The notes under the pieces were generated by a model. It did not search any database. It saw only the letters and a list, made by a program, of their open reading frames with translations, and was not told the DNA's origin. Made by a program: the position numbers and the translations under genes. Of a DNA stretch of 64,000 nt, positions 13,632 through 24,354 are shown piece by piece. Source of the DNA: an uncultured Pelagibacteraceae bacterium (GTDB lineage Bacteria; Pseudomonadota; Alphaproteobacteria; Pelagibacterales; Pelagibacteraceae); assembly GCA_902578525.1 (NCBI GenBank), contig CACHDJ010000001.1:1-64000 (forward strand). The letters run 5' to 3'. The first letter of the stretch is position 1. Every line of letters starts with the position of its first letter.

Positions 13632-14771
13632 TTATCCTTTTAGGAGTCTAATTGCGTAATTTAGTTGATTGTCAGTTTCAGTTTTTATTCTAAATTTTTC
13701 TCCTTCTTCACCAATTTCAATATCAGGGCTTACACCAACCTCAGAAATAGATTTTCCAGATGGTAAATAATATTTAGCTACTGTTAGCCTAATAGCCCCT
13801 TCATTTTTTAAAGGTATAATTGATTGAACTGAACCTTTTCCATAGCTATTTTCACCTAAGATTATTGCTCTTTTGTGATCTTTTAGGGCCCCAGCAACAA
13901 TCTCTGAAGCAGATGCTGATCCATAATTAATTAATACAACCAGTGTCTTCCCATTTGTTAAATCACCTTCTTTTGCAAACCATTTTCTATTTTCTGAAGC
14001 TTTTCTACTTTTTGTAGAGACAATCTCGCCATTGTCTAAAAAGAAATCAGATATTCTTATTGCTTGAGATAATAAGCCACCCGGATTGTTTCTAAGATCT
14101 AAAATATAGGCATTAACACTTTTATTTTTTTCTAAATCTTTAATTTTATTTCTTATCTGATCACCACTATTTTCATTAAATGAAGTTAGCCTAATATAAC
14201 CAATATTTTTTTCTATGAGGTCAGATTTAACAGATTGAATTTGTATAATTTCTCTTACAATATTAAATGTAAGTGCTTTTTTTTCACCTCTTCTTCTTAT
14301 TGTTAGCTCAATACTAGATCCGACAGGCCCACGCATTAAATCAACAGCTTCACTAAGAGATTTACCTTGTACTTGAGTGTCTTCAATTTTAACAATATAA
14401 TCTCCTGCTTTTATGCCTGCTTTAGAAGCTGGAGTATCATCTATTGGAGAAATTACTTTTACTAATCCAGACTCCATACTTACTTCAATTCCAAGACCAC
14501 CAAATTTTCCACTAGTTTCAGTTTGCATTTCATTAAAAATTTCTGGAGACATATAAGCCGAATAGGGATCAAGAGATTGTAGTAATCCATTTATTGCTGA
14601 GTCCATACTTTCAGATTGATTTATTTCATCAACATATTCTCTGTTAATTTTTTCTAAGACTTCACCAAATAAATCAATTTTTTTGTAAATATCATTTTCT
14701 GCAGAGATTGATATATTTGCTGAAAATAAACAATTTAAAAAAAAAATTATTAATAAATAAGTTTTTTTCAT
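13632..14771 (-). CDS. ctpA: C-terminal processing peptidase, S41 family (CtpA)
   Basis: Periplasmic serine protease of the Tsp/CtpA family. Order: N-terminal signal peptide (hydrophobic residues ~5-22 ending ISISAEN), a region with YVDEINQSESMDSAINGLLQSLDPYSAYM, a PDZ domain around residues 90-165 with the GLGIE entrance, then the S41 domain. The catalytic Ser lies near residue 284 in YGSASASEIVAGAL and the general-base Lys near 310 in SYGKGSVQ. Its start overlaps the end of rsfS by 4 bases. In many alphaproteobacteria a murein-hydrolase activator gene precedes ctpA; none is found here. Confidence 0.95.
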   Translation of the reverse strand: MKKTYLLIIFFLNCLFSANISISAENDIYKKIDLFGEVLEKINREYVDEINQSESMDSAINGLLQSLDPYSAYMSPEIFNEMQTETSGKFGGLGIEVSMESGLVKVISPIDDTPASKAGIKAGDYIVKIEDTQVQGKSLSEAVDLMRGPVGSSIELTIRRRGEKKALTFNIVREIIQIQSVKSDLIEKNIGYIRLTSFNENSGDQIRNKIKDLEKNKSVNAYILDLRNNPGGLLSQAIRISDFFLDNGEIVSTKSRKASENRKWFAKEGDLTNGKTLVVLINYGSASASEIVAGALKDHKRAIILGENSYGKGSVQSIIPLKNEGAIRLTVAKYYLPSGKSISEVGVSPDIEIGEEGEKFRIKTETDNQLNYAIRLLKG

Positions 14772-15118
14772 ATTATTACCTTTTCTTTTGGAATTAATTC
14801 AGACCAAATTTTTTCTATTTCATAAAATTTTCTTTTCTCAGGGTGAAAAATGTGAACAATAAGATCTATTCCATCTACTAATTTCCATTCATTACTTTCC
14901 TTGCCCTCGATTTTTAAGTTTTTAAGTCCATTATCTTTAAATTTTTCTAAAACTTGCTCTGATAAAGACTGGATGTGTCTTGAAGAAGTTCCGCTGGCTA
15001 TGATCATATAATCAGCCATTGAACTTTTATCCTTTAAGTTAATACTTACTATGTCGTGAGCTTTATTTACATCCAAAGTTTTAATTATGGTGTCTTTAAG
15101 ATCTAGAATTTTATCCAT
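14768..15118 (-). CDS. rsfS: Ribosome silencing factor RsfS
   Basis: Binds ribosomal protein L14 and blocks subunit joining when nutrients are low. The 116 residues show the family pattern: DYMIIASGTSSRHIQSLSEQV followed by EGKESNEWKLVDGIDLIVHIF. It sits between nadD and ctpA, where alphaproteobacteria usually carry it, but the rlmH gene that commonly follows is missing and ctpA overlaps its last 4 bases. Confidence 0.92.
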   Translation of the reverse strand: MDKILDLKDTIIKTLDVNKAHDIVSINLKDKSSMADYMIIASGTSSRHIQSLSEQVLEKFKDNGLKNLKIEGKESNEWKLVDGIDLIVHIFHPEKRKFYEIEKIWSELIPKEKVII

Positions 15119-15135
15119 CAGTTAGATTTAGACTA

Positions 15136-15657
15136 TCAAATTTTTCTTAATTGAGAAGATGAAATGTTGACTTTATCAAATTCTATAAATTTAAGATTTT
15201 TGTTGTTTAGCCTTTTAAATGTCATTGAATTTAATGATTTTTTTTTATACCCGTGACGATCGAAGACTATAATATTACATTTTTGTGAAATTATTTTCCA
15301 TTGATGCCATTTGTGAAAATTAATTAGATTATCTGCCCCCATTAAGAAATAAATCTTATCTTTTTTATTTTTATTAAGATATCTAATTAGATTTATAGTT
15401 TTATTAGATTTTATAATGTCCTCATAAAACTTAACTTTAATTGAACTGTTTTTGCCTATAATTTTTTTACAATAACTTATTCGATTTAAAAGACTTATAT
15501 TACTCTGTTTTTTAAAAGGATTTTTTTTTGTAATCGCCCATATTATTTTTTTTAATTTAAGTCTTTTTATTGCTTCTTTGGATATTGCTAAATGACCTTT
15601 ATGAGCAGGATCAAAAGACCCTCCAAGAATTCCAATTTTATTTTTTTTAAAACTCAA
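15136..15657 (-). CDS. nadD: Nicotinate-nucleotide adenylyltransferase
   Basis: Adenylates nicotinate mononucleotide in NAD synthesis. The N-terminal GGSFDPAHKGH contains the HxGH nucleotidyltransferase motif (His19, His22). The nucleotide-binding ISSSQLR motif is at the extreme C-terminus; most homologues continue for a further 10-20 residues, so this is a compact 173-residue version. It lies one base from proA in the obgE-proB-proA-nadD-rsfS order. Confidence 0.92.
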   Translation of the reverse strand: MSFKKNKIGILGGSFDPAHKGHLAISKEAIKRLKLKKIIWAITKKNPFKKQSNISLLNRISYCKKIIGKNSSIKVKFYEDIIKSNKTINLIRYLNKNKKDKIYFLMGADNLINFHKWHQWKIISQKCNIIVFDRHGYKKKSLNSMTFKRLNNKNLKFIEFDKVNISSSQLRKI

Positions 15658-15658
15658 C

Positions 15659-16905
15659 TTATTTCCTTATTTTCCCTTTACTTGTCACAAGATATTTATA
15701 AGAAATTAATTGGTTTAAACCTACAGGTCCTCTTGGAGGTAAAGTGTTAGTCGAAATCCCCACTTCTCCTCCAAAACCAAATTCACCGCCATCAGCAAAT
15801 TGTGTAGAAGTATTATGCATAGCAATAGAACTATTTACCCCGTGTAAAAATTTTTTTGCCGATTTTTTATTTTGGGTAATAATACAATCTGTATGCATTG
15901 TTCCATATTTATTAACATGATTAATCGCCTCATCTAAATTTTTAACTGATTTTACTGATACTACTGAGGATAGATATTCTTTTGACCAATCTTTGATAGA
16001 AGCCTTTTGTATTTTTCCATTATATAATTTTATAACTTTACTATCACCAATAATTTTACATCCATTTTCCTCTAAATTTTTTAAAATTAAATTTCCAAAT
16101 TTTTTGATTATTTTTTCATGAAGTAAAATTGTTTCTGTAGCTCCACAAATAGCTGTATTTCTTAATTTAGCGTTATAAATAACTTTTTTTGCAATCATTG
16201 GGCTAGCATCTTTATCGACATAAGAATGACAAACACCCTCTAAATGACTTATTGTTGGTATAGAAGATAATTCTTGAACTTTTTTTACTAAATTTTTTCC
16301 CCCTCTTGGTATAATTACATCTATAAAATTATTCATTTTAGTTAAAAGAAAATCAACTACTTTTCTTTTTTTAGTATCTATAAATTGTACAAAATTTTCA
16401 TCTACATTATTATTTTTTAAAGATTTTCTGAATAATTTTGATAGTATTTGGTTTGAATAGAATGCTTCTGAACCACCCTTTAAAATTACTGGATTTCCAG
16501 ATTTAAAGCACAAAGATGCTACATCAGATGTGACATTGGGTCTGCTTTCATAGATTACACCAATTACTCCTATAGGGATAGACACTTTTGAAATTTTTAG
16601 ACCATTAGATCTTTTCCATTTTTCAAGAATAATATTAGTTGGATCTTTTAGTTTTATTATTTTTTTAATTGAATTAGTGATATCTAAGATTTTTTTATTA
16701 TCCAAAATAAGTCTTTTAATCAAATTATCTTTTAATTTTTCTTTATAAGCATTGTTAATATCTTTTTTATTTTCATTCAGAATTAATTTTTTATTTCTCT
16801 CTATAAGTAAATAGTAATCTTTTAAAATTTTATTTTTTTTTTTGGATTCTATCTGATTAAAAAATGCTTTCTTTGATTTCTTGCCTATATTTAATAATTT
16901 TTTCA

Positions 16906-16906
<1 letters not shown>
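15659..16906 (-). CDS. proA: Gamma-glutamyl phosphate reductase
   Basis: NADPH-dependent second step of proline synthesis, an aldehyde-dehydrogenase-fold enzyme that reduces glutamyl phosphate to the semialdehyde. The 415 residues show GVIGVIYESRPNVTSDVA near 110-130, the catalytic Cys context NTAICGATETIL near 250, and the C-terminal GEFGFGGEVGISTNTLPPRGPVGL. The N-terminus is rich in lysine and isoleucine but otherwise normal. Its start overlaps the proB stop by one base, so the two proline enzymes are probably co-translated. Confidence 0.97.
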
Positions 16907-18994
<2,088 letters not shown>

Positions 18995-19012
18995 TCATTT
19001 TTAGTTGTACTG

Positions 19013-19267
19013 TTAATTGGGTTTTACAGAAACAAAAGTTCTATCTGATTTAGTCTTTTTAAAGACTACTTTTCCCTTTATTACAGAAAAAATAGAATGA
19101 TCTTTTCCCATTCCTACATTATCACCAGGGAATATTTTGGTACCTCTTTGACGAACGATTATATTTCCAGGAATTACGGTTTCTCCACCGTACTTTTTTA
19201 CACCAAGTCTTCTTCCAGCACTATCTCTTCCGTTTCTTGATGATCCACCTGCTTTTTTTGTTGCCAT
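19013..19267 (-). CDS. rpmA: 50S ribosomal protein L27
   Basis: Large-subunit protein whose N-terminus reaches toward the peptidyl-transferase centre. The 84 residues begin [20 protein letters not shown] and continue with LGVKKYGGE and IIVRQRGTK, all family hallmarks. It is 13 bases downstream of rplU and shares its promoter. Confidence 0.98.
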   Translation of the reverse strand: MATKKAGGSSRNGRDSAGRRLGVKKYGGETVIPGNIIVRQRGTKIFPGDNVGMGKDHSIFSVIKGKVVFKKTKSDRTFVSVKPN

Positions 19268-19280
19268 AAAACTTACCTAA

Positions 19281-19679
19281 TTATTTTTTTTCTTTTTTAG
19301 CTACGTCTTCTTTTTTAACAGGCGTAACTTTTTTTTCACTCTCAGATAAAACTTTACCATCTTTTGAAAAAATTTTGTTTATTTTTATCATAGAATATTC
19401 TTGCCTATGACCATTTTTTCTTCTTGAATTATGTCTTCTTCTTTTTTTAAAAATCAATATTGTTCTATTTTTACTATTTTTGATTAAATTAGCTTCAACT
19501 TTAGCTCCAGCTACAGTAGGGGATCCTAATTCAATAGTTTTGTCATCTCCATAAGCTAAAATTTCTTTAAATTCTATTTTTGTATCAGGTTTAGAATCTG
19601 TTAATTTTTCGATTTTTAAAATTTCTCCAGACTTAACTTTATACTGTTTTCCACCTGTTTGTATTATTGCGTATGACAT
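19281..19679 (-). CDS. rplU: 50S ribosomal protein L21
   Basis: Large-subunit protein binding 23S rRNA. I place the start at the ATG giving MSYAIIQTGGKQYKV, the family's normal N-terminus. An in-frame ATG 16 codons upstream (19727) lies inside the promoter (between its -35 and -10) and cannot be used. The conserved core ends near KRRRHNSRRKNGHRQ, followed by a lysine-rich tail to 132 residues. No clear Shine-Dalgarno precedes the start; the predicted leader is only about 20 bases. Confidence 0.96.
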   Translation of the reverse strand: MSYAIIQTGGKQYKVKSGEILKIEKLTDSKPDTKIEFKEILAYGDDKTIELGSPTVAGAKVEANLIKNSKNRTILIFKKRRRHNSRRKNGHRQEYSMIKINKIFSKDGKVLSESEKKVTPVKKEDVAKKEKK

Positions 19680-19707
19680 AGTATTAGTAGTAAAAATTTG
19701 TAATGGC

Positions 19708-19735
19708 AATATAGTTCTAGCTTGCATATAGTCAA
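19708..19735 (-). promoter_or_regulatory. Sigma-70 promoter of the rplU-rpmA-obgE operon
   Basis: On the minus strand TTGACT (19735-19730) and TATATT (19713-19708) are separated by 16 bases. This is one of the best matches to consensus in the window, and it lies immediately after the gloB stop codon. Transcription would start about 20 bases before the L21 ATG. Confidence 0.75.
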
Positions 19736-19745
19736 GCTGAATAAG

Positions 19746-20465
19746 TTAAAAATTATCCTTTAAATCTCTCAATTTTGAGAAGCTTTCTAAGTCATTTGTT
19801 CTAAGAAATATATTACAATCCAATTCATCCTTTATCGTAGATGGAATAGTAGGTATACCATCTCTGACTTGTTTTTTTATATTTTCTATTTTATTTTTTA
19901 AATTTAGATTATTAGGATCATGCGCAATACAAAACTTAGAGTTATTTAGAGTATATTCATGACCACAATAAATTTTAGTCTCTTCTGGTAGAGATTTAAT
20001 TTTGTTCAAAGAATTAAACATTTGTTTATAAGTACCTTCAAATATTCTTCCACAACCAAGAGAGAAAAGTGTGTCTCCAGTAAAAACTAATTTTTCTTGA
20101 AAAAAATGAAAACAAATGTGACCTATCGTATGTCCTGGTATATGAAAAATTTTTGCTATAAAGTTTTCAGCTCTCCATACTTGATTATCTTCTAACAGGA
20201 TATCTATTTCAGGTATTCTATTAGCATCTCCTTTAAAGCCTACAACAACAGATCCAAATTTTTTTTTTAAATCTTTATTACCCCCAATATGATCAAAATG
20301 ATGATGTGTATTAAGAATATATTTTAAGTTTATATTTTTATTTTTCAAAAAATCAATTATTGGATTAGCTTCACTTGGATCAACAACACAGGCTGAATTA
20401 TTGTTTTCATCAATAATTAAATAGCTATAGTTATCCTGAAGGCATGGTATAATTTCAACTCGCAT
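19746..20465 (-). CDS. gloB: Hydroxyacylglutathione hydrolase (glyoxalase II)
   Basis: Metallo-beta-lactamase-fold thioesterase that hydrolyses S-lactoylglutathione in methylglyoxal detoxification. The metal-binding motif THHHFDHIGGN lies near residues 53-63, with further ligands in HIPGHTIGHICFH, FTGDTLFSLGCGR and the C-terminal GHEYTLNN. The 239 residues are slightly short of the usual ~255. It lies one base after metW; metX-metW-gloB probably form one transcript under the SAM-II leader. Confidence 0.92.
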   Translation of the reverse strand: MRVEIIPCLQDNYSYLIIDENNNSACVVDPSEANPIIDFLKNKNINLKYILNTHHHFDHIGGNKDLKKKFGSVVVGFKGDANRIPEIDILLEDNQVWRAENFIAKIFHIPGHTIGHICFHFFQEKLVFTGDTLFSLGCGRIFEGTYKQMFNSLNKIKSLPEETKIYCGHEYTLNNSKFCIAHDPNNLNLKNKIENIKKQVRDGIPTIPSTIKDELDCNIFLRTNDLESFSKLRDLKDNF

Positions 20466-20466
20466 A

Positions 20467-21063
20467 TTATTTTTCTATTAAAAATATACCCAAGTCTGCA
20501 AATAAATTTTTCATTCCTAAATTACTTTCATTTATTAATGAGGTGTTAAGATTATTTAATGCTAATGATTTAAAAATTTTAATATCTCTAGATTTAACAA
20601 AATAAACAAAGTCTTTAATAGTACACATATGTAAATTAGGTGTGCTATACCACTCATCTGGTAAAGCTTTTGTAATTGGCATTGTACCTTTAAATAATAA
20701 GTGAAATCTTACTTTCCAGTAACCAAAATTAGGAATTGTAACTATTGCTTTTTTTCCAACCCTTAAAAGTTCTTTTAACACTAATTCAGGATTTAAAAAA
20801 GCTTGCAAGGTTTGACTTAAAACAACGTAATCAAATGATTTATCTGGAAATTGTTTTAAGTCTTTTTCAGCATTGCCTTCTATCACAGTCAAACCTTTTG
20901 CAATACATTCCTGGACTTTTTCTTTTGAAATTTCTAATCCTCTAATGTTTGTATTTTTATTATCTTTTAAATATTTCATTAATGTTCCATCAGCACAACC
21001 TACATCTAAAACTTTTTTATCATTTTCAATTAAGTCTGCTATTACTTTAAATTCATTTTTCAT
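20467..21063 (-). CDS. metW: Methionine biosynthesis protein MetW
   Basis: SAM-methyltransferase-fold partner of MetX, required for full homoserine acetyltransferase activity in several proteobacteria. The N-terminal motif I is LDVGCADGTLMKYLKD (residues ~19-34), followed by IEGNAEKDLKQFPDKSFDYVVLSQTLQAF, characteristic of MetW. The length of 198 residues is typical. It overlaps the end of metX by 4 bases (ATGA), indicating translational coupling. Confidence 0.94.
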   Translation of the reverse strand: MKNEFKVIADLIENDKKVLDVGCADGTLMKYLKDNKNTNIRGLEISKEKVQECIAKGLTVIEGNAEKDLKQFPDKSFDYVVLSQTLQAFLNPELVLKELLRVGKKAIVTIPNFGYWKVRFHLLFKGTMPITKALPDEWYSTPNLHMCTIKDFVYFVKSRDIKIFKSLALNNLNTSLINESNLGMKNLFADLGIFLIEK

Positions 21064-22184
21064 TTTTGATTTTCTATATAAGATTTATCTAAAAAATTTT
21101 TAAGAGCGTTTAAAAAATCTGGAACATCTAATAAGAAAGAATCATGGCCCTTATCTGACTCTATTTCAACAAATCCAACATCAGCTCCAATCGAATTTAA
21201 TGCTATAACAATATCTTTATTTTCTTGAGTTGGATAAAGCCAATCTGAAGTAAAAGAAATTATAAAAAATTTAGCCTTTGTATTTTTAAATGCATCAGAA
21301 AGATTACCTTTAAATTGCTTTGTTAAATCAAAATAATCCATCGCCCTTGTGATATAAAGGTAACTATTTGCATCAAATCTATCTACAAAAACTGAACCTT
21401 GATATCTTAAATAACTTTCAATTTGAAAATCTGCATCAAAACCAAATTTGAGATCTTCTCTCTCCTGTAATTTTCTTCCAAATTTTTCCTGTAAACCTTT
21501 TTTTGACAGATAAGTTATATGTGCAGCCATTCTAGCTACTGCTAACCCTTTGCCTGGACTAGTGTTGTTAGAAATATAATTACCATCTTTCCAATTGCTA
21601 TCAGCAGTAATTGCCTGTCTTCCCAATTCATTCAGAGCAATATTTTGTGCTGAATGACTTGATGTAGTAGCAATAGGTATTACTGTTTTAGATTTATTAG
21701 GAAAGTTAGTTATAAACTGAAGAACTTGCATTCCACCCATAGAGCCGCCAGTTATAGAAAAAAGTTTATCAATACCAAAATGTTCGAGTAAATTATATTG
21801 TGCATTAACTATATCATTAATTGTAATGACTGGAAAATTTGTTCCGAATACACTATTGTTATCTGGATTTTTATGGCTTGGTCCAAAAGAACCCATACAT
21901 CCTCCAATTACATTACAACAAATAACAAAATATTTATTTGTATCTATAGCTTTATCTGGGCCTACAGCATAGCTCCACCAGCCATCTTTTTTAGTTATAG
22001 GATTTAATCCAGTCACAAACTGATCACCTGTTAATGCATGAAAAACTAATATTGCATTATCTTTTTTTGAATTAAGTGAACCATAAGTTTCATATGCAAT
22101 TGGAAAATCTTTGATAGTTTTACCACAGTCTAGCTTAAGAGGTTTTTTTATAATCAATGTTTTTATGTTTTTCTCAATATGCAT
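21060..22184 (-). CDS. metX: Homoserine O-acetyltransferase
   Basis: Alpha/beta-hydrolase that acetylates homoserine for methionine synthesis (some homologues use succinyl-CoA; the sequence here does not settle this by eye). The nucleophile elbow GGSMGGMQ places the catalytic Ser near residue 146; the Asp is near SDWLYPT and the His in SDKGHDSF near the C-terminus. The length of 374 residues is standard. The gene is first in metX-metW-gloB and its leader carries a SAM-II aptamer, so it should be repressed when S-adenosylmethionine is plentiful. Confidence 0.95.
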   Translation of the reverse strand: MHIEKNIKTLIIKKPLKLDCGKTIKDFPIAYETYGSLNSKKDNAILVFHALTGDQFVTGLNPITKKDGWWSYAVGPDKAIDTNKYFVICCNVIGGCMGSFGPSHKNPDNNSVFGTNFPVITINDIVNAQYNLLEHFGIDKLFSITGGSMGGMQVLQFITNFPNKSKTVIPIATTSSHSAQNIALNELGRQAITADSNWKDGNYISNNTSPGKGLAVARMAAHITYLSKKGLQEKFGRKLQEREDLKFGFDADFQIESYLRYQGSVFVDRFDANSYLYITRAMDYFDLTKQFKGNLSDAFKNTKAKFFIISFTSDWLYPTQENKDIVIALNSIGADVGFVEIESDKGHDSFLLDVPDFLNALKNFLDKSYIENQK

Positions 22185-22216
22185 AATTAGCTTTATTTGA
22201 ATTGTGAGAAAAAAAA

Positions 22217-22267
22217 CTATTTTAGCGGTTTTTTTTAAGCGCTCGCAATTCAGTTAAATCAGCGCAT
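22217..22267 (-). ncRNA. SAM-II riboswitch aptamer in the metX leader
   Basis: On the minus strand the leader reads GCGCUGAUUUAACUGAAU, then UGCGAGCGCUU, an A-rich linker and CCGCUAAAAUAG. This matches the SAM-II consensus as I remember it: P1 GCGCU/AGCGC (22265-22261 with 22243-22239), the loop GAUUUAAC, an AUUGC segment, an A-rich linker, and the 3' GCUAAAA element of the pseudoknot. SAM-II is known upstream of metX/metA-type genes in alphaproteobacteria. The aptamer ends 32 bases before the metX ATG and is followed at once by a U8 run. Binding of SAM is expected to lower metX expression. Confidence 0.87.
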
Positions 22268-22271
22268 ATTT

Positions 22272-22300
22272 TTTTTACTAGAACTTATTTATTATGTCAA
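22272..22300 (-). promoter_or_regulatory. Candidate sigma-70 promoter of metX
   Basis: A perfect -35 TTGACA (22300-22295) is followed after 17 bases by TAAAAA (22277-22272), a weak -10. The start site would fall just before the SAM-II aptamer, exactly where a riboswitch promoter should be. Confidence rests mainly on the -35 box and position. Confidence 0.5.
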
Positions 22301-22374
22301 TTTTTTAAAAATCCCTCTTATTCTCTATAAAAATTTGTAATTTTATCTATAAAGAGCTCATAAATTAAAAAAAT

Positions 22375-23457
22375 ATGATTACTCTAAAATTCAAAAAATT
22401 TAATATTGAAGCTTACAAACCTGGAAAATCAAGAGTCAAAAAATTAAGAAAAGTAATAAAATTGTCAGCAAATGAATCTGCTTTAGGATTAAGTCCAAAA
22501 GTTAAAAGATTGATTTCAAACAAAAAGTTAATTTTAGATAAATATCCCGATGGAAAGTCAAAAGATTTAAGAAAAGCAATATCTAAAACTTATAACTGCA
22601 ATTTTGAAAAAATTATTTGTGGAGCAGGTTCTGATGAAGTTATTCAGATGATTTGTCAATTATTTTTAAATCCAAAAGATGAAGTCGTTTTACCAGAATA
22701 TAGTTTTTTAATGTATAGAATTTACTCAAAAGTAGTTGGTGCAAAAGTTGTATTTTCAAAGGAAATAAATTTCAAAATTTCAATCAAAGAAATTCTAAAA
22801 AAAGTTAATAAGAAAACAAAAATTGTTTTTATAGCAAATCCGAATAACCCGACCGGCACCTATTTGACTAAGAAAGAGGTATTAGAACTTAGAAAAAAAT
22901 TAAATAAAAATATTTTACTTGTAATTGATGATGCATATGCAGAATACATGAAAAACTCAGACTATTCTTCAGGATTAAATCTATTTAAAAATAAAGATAA
23001 TGTTTTTATTCTTAGAACATTTTCAAAAATTTTTGGGTTAGCATCTTTAAGAGTAGGATGGGGATATGGATCAAAAAAAATAATAGATAGATTAAATTTA
23101 ATTAAACCACCATTTAATGTAAATCGTATTGCTCAACTTGCTGCGGTAGAGGCACTAAAAGATAAAAAATTTGTTAATAGGTCCATCAAACATAATTTCT
23201 TTTATGCAAATAAAATTAAAAAATTTCTTGAAAAATATAATATTTTTTCAAATACTGTGTCTGCGAATTTTTTGTTTCTAAATTTTGAAAAATGCAGATA
23301 TTCATCAAATTTTTTTTATCAAAAGTTAAAAAGCAAAGGAATTATTTTAAGATCAACAAAAGATGGTTACCACATTAATAATAGGTTAAGATTAACTATT
23401 GGGTCATCTAAAGAAAATTTAAAATTTATGAATACAGTGAAAGGAATATTTGATTAA
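22375..23457 (+). CDS. hisC: Histidinol-phosphate aminotransferase
   Basis: PLP-dependent class I/II aminotransferase for histidine synthesis; the alphaproteobacterial copy next to tyrA may also act on aromatic amino acids. Motifs: KLSANESALGLSP near residue 30, AGSDEVIQM, ANPNNPTGTYL near 160, and the PLP lysine in RTFSKIFGLASLRVGWG near residue 217. The length of 360 residues is typical. It diverges from metX across a 190-base gap and directly abuts tyrA. I see no clear -35/-10 pair upstream. Confidence 0.9.
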   Translation: MITLKFKKFNIEAYKPGKSRVKKLRKVIKLSANESALGLSPKVKRLISNKKLILDKYPDGKSKDLRKAISKTYNCNFEKIICGAGSDEVIQMICQLFLNPKDEVVLPEYSFLMYRIYSKVVGAKVVFSKEINFKISIKEILKKVNKKTKIVFIANPNNPTGTYLTKKEVLELRKKLNKNILLVIDDAYAEYMKNSDYSSGLNLFKNKDNVFILRTFSKIFGLASLRVGWGYGSKKIIDRLNLIKPPFNVNRIAQLAAVEALKDKKFVNRSIKHNFFYANKIKKFLEKYNIFSNTVSANFLFLNFEKCRYSSNFFYQKLKSKGIILRSTKDGYHINNRLRLTIGSSKENLKFMNTVKGIFD

Positions 23458-24354
23458 GTGAAAAATATTTTAATTATAGGTTGTGGATTACTTGGTTCAT
23501 CTTTGGTTAAATCAATTAAAAGAAGAAAAATTGCTAAAAAAATATTTATTTTCGAAAAATCAAAAAAAAATATTTCAAAAATAAAAAAACTTAATTTACC
23601 TGGAAAAGTTGTAAAATCTCTTAAAGACGGAGTGATAAATGCAGATCTGATAATTTTATGTACACCAATGAGTGAATATAAAAATATTATTCTTCAAATG
23701 AATGATTATATTTCACCAAATTGTTTAATTACAGATATTGGATCTTCAAAAATTGAGTCTTCAAAAATTATTAAAAGATTCCTTAAAAAAGGAATCTCTT
23801 GGGTTTCTAGTCACCCAATAGCTGGATCAGAGGTCAGTGGGCCTGAAAATGGGAAAACAAATATGTTTGTTGGCAGGTGGTGTATTTTGATTAAAGGAAA
23901 AGATACAAAAAAAATTAATTTAAATATTTTAAAAAAATTCTGGAAAAAAAATGGTTCAAAAATAGTTGTTATGACATCTGAAAAACATGATAAAATTTTT
24001 TCTATTACTAGTCATTTGCCACACTTAATTGCTTATAACTTAGTAAAGTCAGCTCAAGAATTTGAAAAAAAACAAAGCTACGATTTAATTAAATTTAGTG
24101 CTGGTGGATTAAGAGATTTCTCAAGAATAGCTGCATCTAATGAGATAATGTGGAGAGATATTTTTTTTAATAACAAAAACAATATTTCAATGGCAATAAA
24201 TTTATTCATTAAAAATTTAAAAGGATTTAAAAAGGACATTAATTCAAAAAATAATAAGTCAATTTTAAAAAAACTTATTCAAACTAAGAAGGTAAGATCA
24301 AAAATAATTAAGTTAAAGCAAGATATCAATAAGCCTGACTTTGGTAGAAATTAA
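23458..24354 (+). CDS. tyrA: Prephenate/arogenate dehydrogenase
   Basis: NAD(P)-dependent tyrosine-biosynthesis dehydrogenase. The Rossmann motif IIGCGLLGSSLVKSI is at the N-terminus, with LCTPMSEY near 75, the signature SSHPIAGSEVSGPENG near 120, and TSEKHDKIFSITSHLPHLIAY near 175, including the catalytic His. The GTG start directly follows the hisC stop. The length of 298 residues is normal for a monofunctional enzyme without ACT or chorismate mutase domains. Its stop overlaps that of the converging NlpC/P60 gene by 4 bases. Confidence 0.93.
   Translation: MKNILIIGCGLLGSSLVKSIKRRKIAKKIFIFEKSKKNISKIKKLNLPGKVVKSLKDGVINADLIILCTPMSEYKNIILQMNDYISPNCLITDIGSSKIESSKIIKRFLKKGISWVSSHPIAGSEVSGPENGKTNMFVGRWCILIKGKDTKKINLNILKKFWKKNGSKIVVMTSEKHDKIFSITSHLPHLIAYNLVKSAQEFEKKQSYDLIKFSAGGLRDFSRIAASNEIMWRDIFFNNKNNISMAINLFIKNLKGFKKDINSKNNKSILKKLIQTKKVRSKIIKLKQDINKPDFGRN

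Noticed and set aside
19680-19727. Upstream extension of L21 by 16 residues
   Set aside because: The extension covers the sigma-70 -10 box and spacer, and the family N-terminus MSYAIIQTGGKQ starts at 19679.
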